From positions 1 to 64,000 of the forward strand of contig JAGXFW010000032.1 in assembly GCA_024637035.1 (NCBI GenBank): a stretch of DNA of 64,000 bases, in the 5' to 3' direction. Shown here piece after piece: positions 8,105-17,859 of the stretch. The notes below the pieces were generated by a model that made no database searches, was not told the DNA's origin, and saw only the letters and a list, made by a program, of their open reading frames with translations. This DNA comes from Actinomycetes bacterium (GTDB taxonomy: Bacteria > Actinomycetota > Thermoleophilia > RBG-16-64-13). A program made the position numbers and the translations under genes. Numbering within the stretch: position 1 is the stretch's first letter; every line of letters starts with the position of its first letter.

Positions 8105-8131
8105 TTGGCACTCTCCGCCCGAGAGTGCCAA
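8105..8131 (+). promoter_or_regulatory. CIRCE operator (HrcA binding site)
   Basis: Inverted repeat TTGGCACTC (8105-8113), a 9-base spacer, then GAGTGCCAA (8123-8131). It differs from the consensus CIRCE only by a symmetric A-to-G/T-to-C pair, so the palindrome is perfect. It lies at the predicted transcription start, where HrcA repression of groESL is expected. hrcA itself is not in the window. Confidence 0.95.
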
Positions 8132-8204
8132 TTCAACGTAAAGGAGTAGACGGACGTTCGGTCCAGGACGTCCGGCAAGTTCGGACAAACAGGAGGGTTT
8201 GTGC

Positions 8205-8489
8205 ATGAAACTCGTTCCGCTTGAGGACAGGGTCGTAGTGAAGGTCCTGGAGGAAGAGGAGAAGACCGCGAGCGGTCTCGTCCTTCCCGACACGGCCAAA
8301 GAGAAGCCCCAGAAGGCGAAGGTAGTCGCAGTCGGCCCCGGCCGGTACGACGACGGCGCCCTGGTGCCCATGGGCGTAGGCGAAGGCGACATCGTTGTCT
8401 TCAGCAAGTACGGTGGCACCGAAGTCAAAGTCGACGGCGAGGAGCTTTTGATCCTTCGCGCGTCCGACATCCTAGCGATAGTACAGTAG
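8205..8489 (+). CDS. groS: Co-chaperonin GroES
   Basis: A 94-residue GroES of standard length, the heptameric lid of the GroEL chamber. [21 protein letters not shown] and the mobile-loop region [26 protein letters not shown] are typical. AGGAGG at 8191-8196 sits 8 bases before the ATG; an in-frame TTG six bases upstream is ignored. It is the first gene of the CIRCE-controlled operon and lies 15 bases before groEL. Confidence 0.98.
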   Translation: MKLVPLEDRVVVKVLEEEEKTASGLVLPDTAKEKPQKAKVVAVGPGRYDDGALVPMGVGEGDIVVFSKYGGTEVKVDGEELLILRASDILAIVQ

Positions 8490-10142
<1,653 letters not shown>

Positions 10143-10209
10143 GAACCCCCGTCACAGACGGCGCCGCCGGCCTCGTGTCGGTGGCCGCCTGATTTGACGA
10201 CGGTCCTTC

Positions 10210-10249
10210 GGGGGCCGCGGCCGATCCGGCCGCGGCCCCCGTTCTTTTT
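10210..10249 (+). terminator. Intrinsic terminator of groESL
   Basis: A 14-bp GC-only stem (10210-10223 with 10227-10240) and a 3-base loop are followed by GTTCTTTTT. It lies 68 bases after the groEL stop and closes the operon. Confidence 0.9.
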
Positions 10250-10613
10250 GACTCGGTCGCCCCCGGGTGAGTATCTGGGGTAGAGTCGCCGCGATTGCCG
10301 GCCCCCGAACTCAAAGTCGGAGTCAACATGCTCACGATGCTCTCTGAGAAGCCGCTGAACTGGGGGAGGGAGCAGATCTCGTCGCTCGCCGCGCGTGCCT
10401 TGCCGACGTTCGCGGTGAGCATCTTCCTGCTCTTCCGCAAAGAGCTCGACTACGCCGGGTCCTTTGCGCGCTACCCCGATGACCAGAACCTGGAGACCAA
10501 CTTCTTCGCGGGCGGTTGACGGGAGTCTCACGGTGATCCGCGCGACGTGGATGACTGCCCGGCCGCGCCCCGAAGCGGCCCCCGGGGTTTCCGGAGGACG
10601 CCCAAGATGGTAG
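10250..10613. other. Intergenic stretch with at most one weak small ORF
   Basis: Between the groEL terminator and the next promoter no recognisable gene is present. The best candidate is the frame from ATG 10328 to 10519 on the plus strand (63 codons, TCGGAG upstream). Its translation has no signature and has uneven composition, and the minus-strand frames over the same stretch are arginine-rich shadows. It may be a real short protein, but the evidence is thin. Confidence 0.4.
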
Positions 10614-10622
10614 TGATACAAT
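10614..10622 (+). promoter_or_regulatory. Extended -10 promoter before the roadblock-like gene
   Basis: TGATACAAT: TG, one base, then TACAAT at 10617-10622, with no recognisable -35 at the right distance. Transcription would start near 10629, giving a leader of about 55 bases. Confidence 0.5.
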
Positions 10623-10683
10623 TGATGCTGCTACCAGCGTTGCACCTGCGGTCTGAGGTCCGGTTCGAGAAAGGAGTCCCCTA

Positions 10684-11133
10684 GTGAAGGAACAGGCAGA
10701 GAAGGCCTTTGCGGAGATGTTGGAGATTTCCACAGATGTGGACAAGGCCGTCCTCTTCGCCGGCGACCAGGTCGTCGTGTCGAACTTTCCCGAGAGTCTT
10801 CAGGGGACCATGGTCAAGAAGGCGCATGAGTTAGCCGTGGCGGGTGCCGCCAGGGCCGCCGATATGGGGTCCGCGCCTCTCACGCAACTCGTGGCCGAGA
10901 CCGGCGGCGGCATGGTCTTCCTGGTGCAGGAACCTGAGGCTGCCGGCATGGGCATCCTGGCGACAGCGAAGAAGGACAGCCGCATCGGCCTGGTGTTCTA
11001 CGACATGAAGACCTGTATCCGTGACGCCCAAGAGATCGACGACGCGGGCTCGGCGGGAGTCGAGATAGTGGAGGAAGCGGTTTTCGAAGACGAGATCGTC
11101 GAGATGACGGACGATCCGGGAGTGGAGGCGTGA
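10684..11133 (+). CDS. Roadblock/LC7-like domain protein
   Basis: A 149-residue soluble protein. Residues 1-115 read like a roadblock/LC7 (MglB-like) fold: an N-terminal helix, a strand VDKAVLFAGDQVVVSNF, a long helix MVKKAHELAVAGAARAA, then strands GGMVFLVQEPEA and RIGLVFYDM with a final helix. The tail from about 120 is strongly acidic. Such proteins usually regulate small Ras-like GTPases, but none is nearby. The GTG start follows AAAGGAG. The stop overlaps the next gene's ATG. The family call is by pattern only. Confidence 0.55.
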   Translation: MKEQAEKAFAEMLEISTDVDKAVLFAGDQVVVSNFPESLQGTMVKKAHELAVAGAARAADMGSAPLTQLVAETGGGMVFLVQEPEAAGMGILATAKKDSRIGLVFYDMKTCIRDAQEIDDAGSAGVEIVEEAVFEDEIVEMTDDPGVEA

Positions 11134-11348
11134 TGAAGAAGCTGCTGAAGTTCTTCGGGTTCGTGTCGGTCATCGGGTCCGCGGCCGCCGGAGTCTATTA
11201 CCTCTTCTTCATGCGCAAGAAGAAGCCGCTTGTCGAACTCTACTTCGATGACGGTTCGATGCTCGCTCTCGATGATTCCGCGCCTGAGGCGGCTGAGTTC
11301 CTCGCCCTTGCAGACGATGTCCTGGCCATGAGCCCGGTCCTCGCCTGA
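11133..11348 (+). CDS. Small single-pass membrane protein
   Basis: A 71-residue protein of unknown function. Its N-terminus MKKLLKFFGFVSVIGSAAAGVYYLFF is one membrane helix followed by the positive stop MRKKK. An acidic stretch of about 40 residues (ELYFDDGSMLALDDSAPEA) lies on the cytoplasmic side. It starts on the stop of the roadblock-like gene (TGATG), so the two are co-translated and may work together, for example as a membrane anchor. The partnership is an inference from position. Confidence 0.75.
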   Translation: MKKLLKFFGFVSVIGSAAAGVYYLFFMRKKKPLVELYFDDGSMLALDDSAPEAAEFLALADDVLAMSPVLA

Positions 11349-11397
11349 TCGGTCGGCCCGCCGACCTCACCCAAACGTCTCCCAGAAGCGAGCGTAC

Positions 11398-12804
11398 ATG
11401 CCTATGCGGCATCTTTCCCCGGGTATCTCCCCGGAACTGACGGAGCATGTCCTCAGGGTGGCTCTGCGCAACGGCGGCGACTACGCCGAGGTCTTCGCGG
11501 AAGACCGGTCCTCGTTGTCCGTCCGTATGGATGACGGCAGGCTGGAAGAGGTCTCGTCGGGCATAGATCAGGGCGCATCGATCCGTCTTGTCAAGGGCCC
11601 AACGACTTCGTTCGGTTTCACAGACTCCCTCGACGAATCGGCGCTGGTCGCACTCGCCGAGCGGCTGAGTGCGAGTGTGAGAGGTGCCGCCGCGCTTCCT
11701 TCCTCCATCCGCGTGATCACCTTGGAGCCTCGCCCCCTGCCTCGATTGATGCCGATCGCCGTCGAGACTGCAGCGAAGACGGACCTGGTGCGGGCGGCCG
11801 AGAGCGTGGCCCGCGAGAGGTCAGCCGAGATCCGTCAGGTCGCGGTGGGATATTCCGAGGGGCGCCAACGCACGTGGGTGGGTTCGTCTCGTGGTCCTTT
11901 CGCCACCGACGACCGCACGCGGGTGGTGTTGAGCGTGAACGTGGTTGCTCAGCGTGACGGGTCCATCCAGACGGGCTACGAGACACTCGCAGGCACTGTC
12001 GGCTTTGAGATCTTCGACGGTGAGGCTCACCTGCGCACCGCTCTCGAGGCGGCCGACAAGGCGTTGATCATGCTCGACGCTCGGCCTGCTCCGGGCGGGC
12101 GTATGCCCGTCATCTTGGCCAACGGGTTCGGCGGGGTGCTGTTCCACGAGGCCTGCGGTCACGGGCTCGAAGCGGACTTCATCGTGAAGAAGACCAGTAT
12201 CTGGGAGGGCCGCCGCGGCTCGAGGGTGGCGGCACCGTTCGTCACAGCCTACGACGACGGAGTCACCCCTGGGATGTGGGGCAGCAACGCGATCGACGAC
12301 GAAGGCACGCCCACCGAGGCGACGGTGCTCATCGAAGAGGGCATCCTCACCGGGTACATCACCGACGTGCTGCGCGGGGAGAAGCTTGGGCTGGCTTCCA
12401 CGGGCAACGGTCGCCGCCAGAGCTACCGCCACCTGCCGTACCCGCGCATGACGAACACCTACTTCGCGGCGGGCGGCGTGTCGGCCGCCGACCTTATCGC
12501 CGACACTCCGCGGGCGTTCTACGCCAAGAGTCTCTCCGGCGGTCAGGTGGACCCCGCCACCGGAGACTTCGTCTTCGGGGTGTCCGAGGGATACCTGATC
12601 GAAGGGGGTCGTGTGGGCACACCCCTCAAGGGGGCGACGCTGATCGGTAACGGAGCTGAGGTGCTGGAGGCCATCGACGCTATCGCCGACGATCTCGAGG
12701 TGAGAGCGGGCATGTGTGGCAAGGAGGGGCAGGCGGTGCCGGTGGGCACCGGCCAACCCACACTCCGGTTGCGTGAGCTCACGGTGGGGGGGACGGCCGT
12801 ATGA
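11398..12804 (+). CDS. tldD: Metalloprotease TldD
   Basis: A 468-residue member of peptidase family U62. TldD is the catalytic subunit of the TldD-TldE (PmbA) heterodimer, which degrades unfolded or modified peptides and matures some bacteriocins. The metal motif HEACGHGLEAD is at 250-260 (H250, E251, H255). Later motifs GRRQSYRHLPYPRMTNTYF and GGQVDPATGDFVFGVSEGYLIE are family hallmarks. It is followed, with a 4-base overlap, by the PmbA-like partner. Confidence 0.95.
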   Translation: MPMRHLSPGISPELTEHVLRVALRNGGDYAEVFAEDRSSLSVRMDDGRLEEVSSGIDQGASIRLVKGPTTSFGFTDSLDESALVALAERLSASVRGAAALPSSIRVITLEPRPLPRLMPIAVETAAKTDLVRAAESVARERSAEIRQVAVGYSEGRQRTWVGSSRGPFATDDRTRVVLSVNVVAQRDGSIQTGYETLAGTVGFEIFDGEAHLRTALEAADKALIMLDARPAPGGRMPVILANGFGGVLFHEACGHGLEADFIVKKTSIWEGRRGSRVAAPFVTAYDDGVTPGMWGSNAIDDEGTPTEATVLIEEGILTGYITDVLRGEKLGLASTGNGRRQSYRHLPYPRMTNTYFAAGGVSAADLIADTPRAFYAKSLSGGQVDPATGDFVFGVSEGYLIEGGRVGTPLKGATLIGNGAEVLEAIDAIADDLEVRAGMCGKEGQAVPVGTGQPTLRLRELTVGGTAV

Positions 12805-14171
12805 CCGAGCTTGCGGGCCGCGAACTTATCGATGTCGGGCGCTCGGTGCTGGAGCGGGCGTCCGGGCTTCCCGGTGACATCGAGGTCTACGTGCAACACT
12901 CTGAGACGCTCACCGTGAAGGTGTATCAGGGTGAAGTCGAATCGCTGGTGACCGGTGAGCCCCGGGGCATCGGAGTGCGGTACGTGGCCGATGGCAGAGC
13001 CGGGTATGCGTACACCGGCGATTTCGCTCCGGCTGCGCTCGACGAGGTGGTGGCCATGGCCGCGACCAACGCGGCGGCTGCCGATGTCGATGAACACGTC
13101 TCGCTGCCCCAAGCGGCGGAATCGTACCCTGAGGTGCCGGGGCTGTGGCGGCCTTCCCTCCTTTCGACGCCCGTCGAGCGGAAGATCGCTCTGGCGATAG
13201 AGGCGGAGAAGACCGCTCTGGGCTCTTCTGAGATCGAGACCGTGGAAGAGAGCGCCTACGTCGATTCGGCGACACGCATGGCGATCGTCTCGAGCAAGGG
13301 AGTCGAGGCCTACGGCGAGCAGACCTTCTGCTACGTGTACCTTTCCGCCCATGCCCGCCGAGGGGACGACGTGCAGACCGGTCTGGGCTTCGTCACGGGA
13401 AGGGAACCTCAGGAACTCGACCCGGTGTCGGCGGCTCAGGATGCGGCGCTCCAAGCCTCGAGACTTCTCGGGGCGCGCCCCTGTCCCACGGGCAAGTACA
13501 CGGTGGTTCTCGACCGGGAGGTCGCAGCGGCTGTCTTCAGCGTGGTCGCCCGGGCGCTCAACGCGGACGCGGTGCAGAAGGGCCGGTCGCTGTTCGCCGG
13601 CAAGGTCGGCGAGCTGGTTGCAGCGCCCTCGTTCTCGCTCGTGGACCACGGACTGCATCCTGACGGCATGGCCAGCGCCTCCTTCGACGATGAAGGGGTG
13701 CCGCGCAAGGTGACTCCTCTCATCGAGGACGGCGTACTGAGGGGATTCCTGCACGACACGTATACCGCCGCCCGCGAGGGTGGCGGTGCGCGATCCACCG
13801 GCAACGCCGAGCGAGGCAGCTATCGTGGTTCTCCCGGGGTTGCGGCTTCGAACTTGATGCTCGCCTCGGGTGAGGGGACCCTCGAAGAGCTGTTCGCGCG
13901 CGTGGGCACCGGCTTGTACGTGGTGGGCATCACCGGTCTTGCCTCGGGCGCCAACCCGGTGAGCGGCGAGTTCTCGGTGGGGGCTCGCGGGCTGCTCATC
14001 GAGGGCGGCGCCCTGACGACGGCGGTGCGCGAGGTGACCATCGCCTCAGATCTCGTGGGCTTGCTGAGCAACGTGGGCGACAGAGCTGGCGATGCCCGCT
14101 GGATCCCCTTCTCCGGCAGCGTGTACACACCTTCGTTCGCCGTCACCGACGTCACTGTCGCCGGCACGTGA
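12801..14171 (+). CDS. pmbA: TldE/PmbA, partner of TldD
   Basis: A 456-residue U62-family protein lacking the HExxxH metal site, as expected for the non-catalytic TldE/PmbA subunit. DDEGVPRKVTPLIEDGVLRGFLHDTYTA and GEFSVGARGLLIEGG are conserved family segments. It starts inside the tldD stop (ATGA) and shares GTGA with pyrE, so tldD-pmbA-pyrE form one unit. No bacteriocin precursor is visible nearby, which favours a housekeeping role. Confidence 0.93.
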   Translation: MTELAGRELIDVGRSVLERASGLPGDIEVYVQHSETLTVKVYQGEVESLVTGEPRGIGVRYVADGRAGYAYTGDFAPAALDEVVAMAATNAAAADVDEHVSLPQAAESYPEVPGLWRPSLLSTPVERKIALAIEAEKTALGSSEIETVEESAYVDSATRMAIVSSKGVEAYGEQTFCYVYLSAHARRGDDVQTGLGFVTGREPQELDPVSAAQDAALQASRLLGARPCPTGKYTVVLDREVAAAVFSVVARALNADAVQKGRSLFAGKVGELVAAPSFSLVDHGLHPDGMASASFDDEGVPRKVTPLIEDGVLRGFLHDTYTAAREGGGARSTGNAERGSYRGSPGVAASNLMLASGEGTLEELFARVGTGLYVVGITGLASGANPVSGEFSVGARGLLIEGGALTTAVREVTIASDLVGLLSNVGDRAGDARWIPFSGSVYTPSFAVTDVTVAGT

Positions 14172-14722
14172 GCGGCACCGTGGAGAAGCGATCGCTTGGG
14201 AAGTTGCTTATGGGGGTGGCATATCTGGAGGGCGATTTCATCCTTCGGTCGGGTCGTCGCAGCACGTACTACCTCGACAAGTATCTGTTCGAGACGGAAC
14301 CCCGCGTCCTGCGGGGCATCGTCCACGAGATGGCACTGATGATCCGAGATCGCCTAGCGGCGGGTGCGGGCTATCAGCGCCTCGGCGCCCCGGAACTGGG
14401 CGCAGTGAGCCTCGGCGCGGGCCTGTCGCTTGAGCTCGGCATGCCATTCCTCATCGTCAGGAAGGGAGAGAAGGACTACGGCACCTCCAAGGCCATCGAG
14501 GGAGCCTGGTCGCCGGGTGAACGGGTGGCCATCGTGGAGGACATAGTCACCTCCGGCGGAGCGGCGCTGACTGCCGTCGACCGTCTGCGGGAGGCGGGTC
14601 TGATCGTGGAGGATCTCTTCTGCGTGGTCGATCGCGAAGAGGGGGGAGCCGAGGCCGCCGCGGCGCGGGGCCTCACGCTGCGGCCCCTTTTCACCTCGTC
14701 GGAACTCGGTATCGGGGCTTGA
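14168..14722 (+). CDS. pyrE: Orotate phosphoribosyltransferase
   Basis: A 184-residue PRTase that converts orotate plus PRPP to OMP, the fifth step of UMP synthesis. The PRPP-binding loop VEDIVTSGGA is at 123-132 and the substrate segment VRKGEKDYGT is at 97-106. The early motif GDFILRSGRRSTYYLDKY matches bacterial PyrE. The GTG start overlaps pmbA. The next pathway enzyme, pyrF, lies 450 bases downstream with an HU gene between. Confidence 0.95.
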   Translation: MSGTVEKRSLGKLLMGVAYLEGDFILRSGRRSTYYLDKYLFETEPRVLRGIVHEMALMIRDRLAAGAGYQRLGAPELGAVSLGAGLSLELGMPFLIVRKGEKDYGTSKAIEGAWSPGERVAIVEDIVTSGGAALTAVDRLREAGLIVEDLFCVVDREEGGAEAAAARGLTLRPLFTSSELGIGA

Positions 14723-14771
14723 AACGCCGCGCCCGCGGCGTGGCGATCTGCACTTCGTAAGGTCGCGCTCC

Positions 14772-14800
14772 TTGTGCGCGAATAGGGCTTTTGGTAAGGT
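14772..14800 (+). promoter_or_regulatory. Promoter of the HU gene
   Basis: TTGTGC (14772-14777), a 17-base spacer, then TAAGGT (14795-14800), with extended -10 TG at 14792-14793. The element lies in the 110-base gap after pyrE, so the HU gene can be transcribed independently. Confidence 0.65.
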
Positions 14801-14832
14801 TGCGCTGGACTACAAGACCAAGGGAGGCAACG

Positions 14833-15105
14833 GTGACCAAATCTGATTTTGTCGACAAACTCGCGGCCAAGACGGGGCTGAGCAAGAAAGACTCCGCGGC
14901 AGCAGTCGACGCGTTCGTGGATGTAGTGACGGAAGCTCTCGCAGAAGGTGAGGCCGTTCAGTTCACCGGCTTCGGCAAGTTCTACGTACAGAAGCGTGAG
15001 GCCCGCGAGGGTATCAACCCGCAGACCAAGGCCAAGATCCAGATCGCTGCTACCAAGGTTCCCAAGTTCAGCGCCGGCACGAGCCTCAAGGCCTCGGTCC
15101 GCTAA
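14833..15105 (+). CDS. hup: HU-family DNA-binding protein
   Basis: A 90-residue histone-like protein that bends DNA as a dimer. The start MTKSDFVDKLAAKTGLSKKDSAAAVDAF and the HU signature GFGKFYVQKREAREGINPQTK are clear. GTG 14833 is the start, with AGGGAGG at 14821-14827. It has its own promoter and is followed by a terminator-like hairpin. There is no Lys/Ala-rich C-terminal tail of the kind seen in mycobacterial HU. Confidence 0.97.
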   Translation: MTKSDFVDKLAAKTGLSKKDSAAAVDAFVDVVTEALAEGEAVQFTGFGKFYVQKREAREGINPQTKAKIQIAATKVPKFSAGTSLKASVR

Positions 15106-15129
15106 CGCTTTCCTCTCTTGTTCTGTTCA

Positions 15130-15159
15130 GGGCCGCCGGCTCGGGCGGCCCTTTCCTTT
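15130..15159 (+). terminator. Terminator after HU, immediately before pyrF
   Basis: Stem GGGCCGCC (15130-15137) with GGCGGCCC (15144-15151), a 6-base loop, then TTTCCTTT. The end of the U-rich tract is only 10 bases from the pyrF start codon. It could also act as an attenuator for pyrF. Confidence 0.75.
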
Positions 15160-15169
15160 GGCGGAGCCC

Positions 15170-16066
15170 GTGATCAACTTCGCAGACCGTCTCTTTGAGG
15201 CCGTTGAACGCAAGCGTTCGCACGTAGTACTGGGCCTCGACCCCGATTTCGACTTGCTGCCTCCCGATGTGCGGGCGCTCGTCCCTGACGGCGTGTCCGC
15301 CGGAGCGGAGGCCGTGGCTGAGTGTTTCCACTCGTTCCTCAGCGACCTTCTTGGGGCGCTGTCTGATGTCGTCGTGGCTGTGAAGCCCCAGCTCGCCTAC
15401 TTTGAGGCCCTCGGCTCCACCGGGTACCGGTTGTATGAGGAGATGGTCGCGGAGGCGCGGTCCTTGGGGTACCTGGTCATCGCCGACGCCAAGCGGGGGG
15501 ACATAGGCAGCACGGCGGAGGCCTATGCCCGGGCTCATCTCGACGTGGTGGGAGCCGATGCGGTCACCGTGAACCCGTGGTTCGGCACCGACGGCATGAA
15601 GCCGTTCTTGCGCCGTGCTCGCGAGGACGGCAAAGGCCTCTTCGTGCTGGTGAAGACCTCGAACCCAAGCTCCGCCGAGATCCAGGATCTCGTCACGGAA
15701 ACCGGCGACCTCGTGCACGATCGAGTCGCCGAGTTGGTGCTTCGGTGGTCGGAGGGCACGTACGGCGTCGCCGGATATTCCTCGGTGGGGGCGGTGGTGG
15801 GGGGCACGCATCCCGGCCAAGCCCAGATGCTACGCGCGAAGCTGCCCGGCATACCTCTTCTCGTGCCGGGATACGGGGCTCAAGGGGCGACAGCCGACGA
15901 CATCGGTGAGCTGTTCGACGCGAGCGGTACCGGGGCGGTGGTCAATTCGTCGCGTGCGATCCTCTATGCCCATCGTGCACGCGGCGGGCACTGGCTCTCC
16001 GCCGCGCGGGCCGAGGCCGAGCACATGCGGGCGGCCCTCTGGGCGGTCGGGAGCCCCGGTCGCTGA
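15170..16066 (+). CDS. pyrF: Orotidine 5'-phosphate decarboxylase, type 2
   Basis: A 298-residue OMP decarboxylase making UMP, of the longer type 2 subfamily found in actinobacteria and others. The active-site motif DAKRGDIGST is at 106-115 (catalytic K108), and LGLDPDFDLLP is at 21-31. The frame continues upstream through the HU gene, but homology begins at GTG 15170, preceded by GGCGGAG. No promoter is visible between the HU terminator and this gene, so expression may rely on readthrough. The stop overlaps the LysM gene start (TGATG). Confidence 0.94.
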   Translation: MINFADRLFEAVERKRSHVVLGLDPDFDLLPPDVRALVPDGVSAGAEAVAECFHSFLSDLLGALSDVVVAVKPQLAYFEALGSTGYRLYEEMVAEARSLGYLVIADAKRGDIGSTAEAYARAHLDVVGADAVTVNPWFGTDGMKPFLRRAREDGKGLFVLVKTSNPSSAEIQDLVTETGDLVHDRVAELVLRWSEGTYGVAGYSSVGAVVGGTHPGQAQMLRAKLPGIPLLVPGYGAQGATADDIGELFDASGTGAVVNSSRAILYAHRARGGHWLSAARAEAEHMRAALWAVGSPGR

Positions 16067-16590
16067 TGGGCACCGCGATCGCACGCGTGCTGGCGCCCTT
16101 TCTAGCCCTCGCGGCTTTCATGGCACTCATCGGTGCGCTGGCCGAGAGCGACCTCCTGGCGGGCGAGCTCAGACCTGTTGAGACCGGTGTCGCAACCCCG
16201 TCTACCCGGACCACGGTGATAGAGCTCTTCGGTCCCGGCGCCACCGGTCCGACGGGTGCGGAAAGCCCGGAAGCGGGCACCGACACGGGAAGTTCGGACT
16301 CGGGCGCCATGGACCCCGGGGTTTCTTCGCCCGGCACGGACGGCGCGGGAGGGGACTCCGCCACCACGACGATCGACCCGACCCAGGCCGGCGGGGACGG
16401 TTCCGGGGGATCGGACGCCGGCGAAGCCACCGCGGAGGAGCCCCGCACCTACACGGTGAAGGCGGGCGACAGCCCCTACGAGATCGCGCGGCAGTTCGAT
16501 GTGACCGCCGTCGAACTGATGGAGCTCAACGGCATCGGCGATCCCACGGAACTCCAAGTGGGCACGGTGTTGCGCATCCCTCAGCCCTGA
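16066..16590 (+). CDS. LysM-domain membrane-anchored protein
   Basis: A 174-residue protein with one N-terminal membrane helix (about 5-27) and a long Gly/Ser/Thr/Pro-rich extracytoplasmic linker (about 45-124). A single C-terminal LysM domain (about 126-174) starts RTYTVKAGDSPYEIARQFDVT. LysM domains bind peptidoglycan. There is no catalytic domain, so it may be a wall-anchoring or scaffold protein. It begins on the pyrF stop codon. Confidence 0.85.
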   Translation: MGTAIARVLAPFLALAAFMALIGALAESDLLAGELRPVETGVATPSTRTTVIELFGPGATGPTGAESPEAGTDTGSSDSGAMDPGVSSPGTDGAGGDSATTTIDPTQAGGDGSGGSDAGEATAEEPRTYTVKAGDSPYEIARQFDVTAVELMELNGIGDPTELQVGTVLRIPQP

Positions 16591-16614
16591 GCGGCACCCG
16601 CCTGCCGGTCTCGA

Positions 16615-16938
16615 CTATCTGCCGCGTCCGAGTGCCTTGCGTGCCGCGCGGAAGACGAACAAGCCGACCGTGAGCGCGGGGTTGCCCAGATAGCTGACGC
16701 TGCACGGGCCGATATCGACGTGGCGTCGACGCCGGGCGCCGCGGAGTAGCCGGGGACGGGCGTCGATGGGCAGCACCCACTCACGTGCCGCTGCCCGCTC
16801 ACCGAGCCACACGAACGCGCGCGACGGTCGGAGCTCGACGCCGCCCAACGGACCCGCGGTGAGGGCGAGGGCGCGCTCCTGGTTGCGCGAGGGAGTCTCA
16901 TCCATGACCGCCTTCGTCACCCCGGGACTCATCGCCAC
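16615..16938 (-). CDS. Hypothetical protein, second gene of a minus-strand membrane operon
   Basis: A 107-residue protein of unknown function. The composition looks coding and is rich in Arg in the middle (RPRLLRGARRRRHVDIG). It ends with a moderately hydrophobic segment, SYLGNPALTVGLFVFRAARKAL, which may touch the membrane. It may start at GTG 16938 or at ATG 16932. It lies 25 bases downstream of the polytopic membrane-protein gene and is probably co-transcribed with it. Confidence 0.55.
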   Translation of the reverse strand: MAMSPGVTKAVMDETPSRNQERALALTAGPLGGVELRPSRAFVWLGERAAAREWVLPIDARPRLLRGARRRRHVDIGPCSVSYLGNPALTVGLFVFRAARKALGRGR

Positions 16939-16962
16939 TTCACAGATCCTGCCGCCGATCGC

Positions 16963-17739
16963 TCACGCTCGACCCCGCCGCAGGTAGTCGAACGTGAAGA
17001 TGAGCACCACGTCGATAAGGACGGTGGCAAGCGCTTCGATGATGAGCTGACTGAGCAAGAACAGCGGGAACACCGAGGTGGCGTTGTCGTAGAAGTACCC
17101 AAAAGCCGCGAACATGCCTGCCCACAGCAGATAGATGGCGAGGTAGATGATGATGGCGATGTGCCAGCCGCGTCTCAGCAACTGCACGCTTCTGCGCATG
17201 GCCTGGAGTGGGCCGAGGCGTTCGAAGACGAGAGCATAGTCGGCGAACACCAGCAACACGGCCACCACGAGCAGTGCTGAGGCGAGGATCTGGCCTTCAG
17301 TAGACTCCGCGGTCACGGAGAAGAGCGGCAGGTAGAAGATGAAGTAGGTGATCGCTATGAAAGCCGCGAGGCGCAGGAACTCCCCGGGCGATTCGGGTGA
17401 GAGCGGGTATCGGTTGCCGGCGATCGCCCGATAGTAGGGCGCCCGAACGGCGGCCGTAAGCAGGCAGATGATCACGACACCCGCGGCCGCGGCAGACATC
17501 GCTGCCCAGTTGCCCGACAGCTGCACTAGGTGCTCCTGGATGTATTGCCAGCGAGAGTAGTCGGCTTTCGCGAAAGCGGTGAACGCGAGGGTGTCCTCGA
17601 GCGAGGAGTAGACGGCGAGGAACGCAAGCAGGTTCGCCATCCCCAGGAACAGAGGGTAGAAGAACAAGAACTGCTTGCGCGAGAGTCGCGTCCACGCGGT
17701 GCGCAGAGCTTCGCCTATCTCCGTACCTCCGTCCGTGAT
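16963..17739 (-). CDS. Polytopic membrane protein, apparent non-canonical start
   Basis: About 258 residues with roughly five or six membrane helices; no family recognised. The protein clearly includes GTEIGEALRTAWTRLSRKQFLFFYPLFLG near its start, yet the frame has no ATG, GTG or TTG between the promoter and that segment. A ribosome binding site (GGGGGAG) lies five bases before an in-frame ATC at 17739, which is proposed as the start. The frame also stays open upstream to 17844, but translation from there would run through the -10 element. A sequencing error is the alternative. Confidence 0.65.
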   Translation of the reverse strand: MTDGGTEIGEALRTAWTRLSRKQFLFFYPLFLGMANLLAFLAVYSSLEDTLAFTAFAKADYSRWQYIQEHLVQLSGNWAAMSAAAAGVVIICLLTAAVRAPYYRAIAGNRYPLSPESPGEFLRLAAFIAITYFIFYLPLFSVTAESTEGQILASALLVVAVLLVFADYALVFERLGPLQAMRRSVQLLRRGWHIAIIIYLAIYLLWAGMFAAFGYFYDNATSVFPLFLLSQLIIEALATVLIDVVLIFTFDYLRRGRA

Positions 17740-17760
17740 TGGAGCTCCCCCTTGGCCGCG

Positions 17761-17770
17761 AGTATAGCAT
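17761..17770 (-). promoter_or_regulatory. Extended -10 promoter of the minus-strand membrane operon
   Basis: The minus strand reads ATGCTATACT (17770-17761), an extended -10 with TATACT. Transcription would begin near 17753, about 14 bases before the proposed ATC start. The identical 10-mer occurs facing the other way at 17843-17852. Confidence 0.6.
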
Positions 17771-17842
17771 CGGGGTAGGTGCCGACACCTGGCCCGCGCA
17801 CGGGTATACCGGGTTCCTCGGGGGTCTTCGGGCAGATGCCGC

Positions 17843-17852
17843 ATGCTATACT
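17843..17852 (+). promoter_or_regulatory. Extended -10 promoter of the D,D-carboxypeptidase gene
   Basis: ATGCTATACT, with TATACT at 17847-17852 and TG at 17844-17845. Only seven bases separate it from the ATG at 17860, so the mRNA should be leaderless. No -35 match is present at 17824-17829. Confidence 0.6.
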
Positions 17853-17859
17853 TCCGCCC

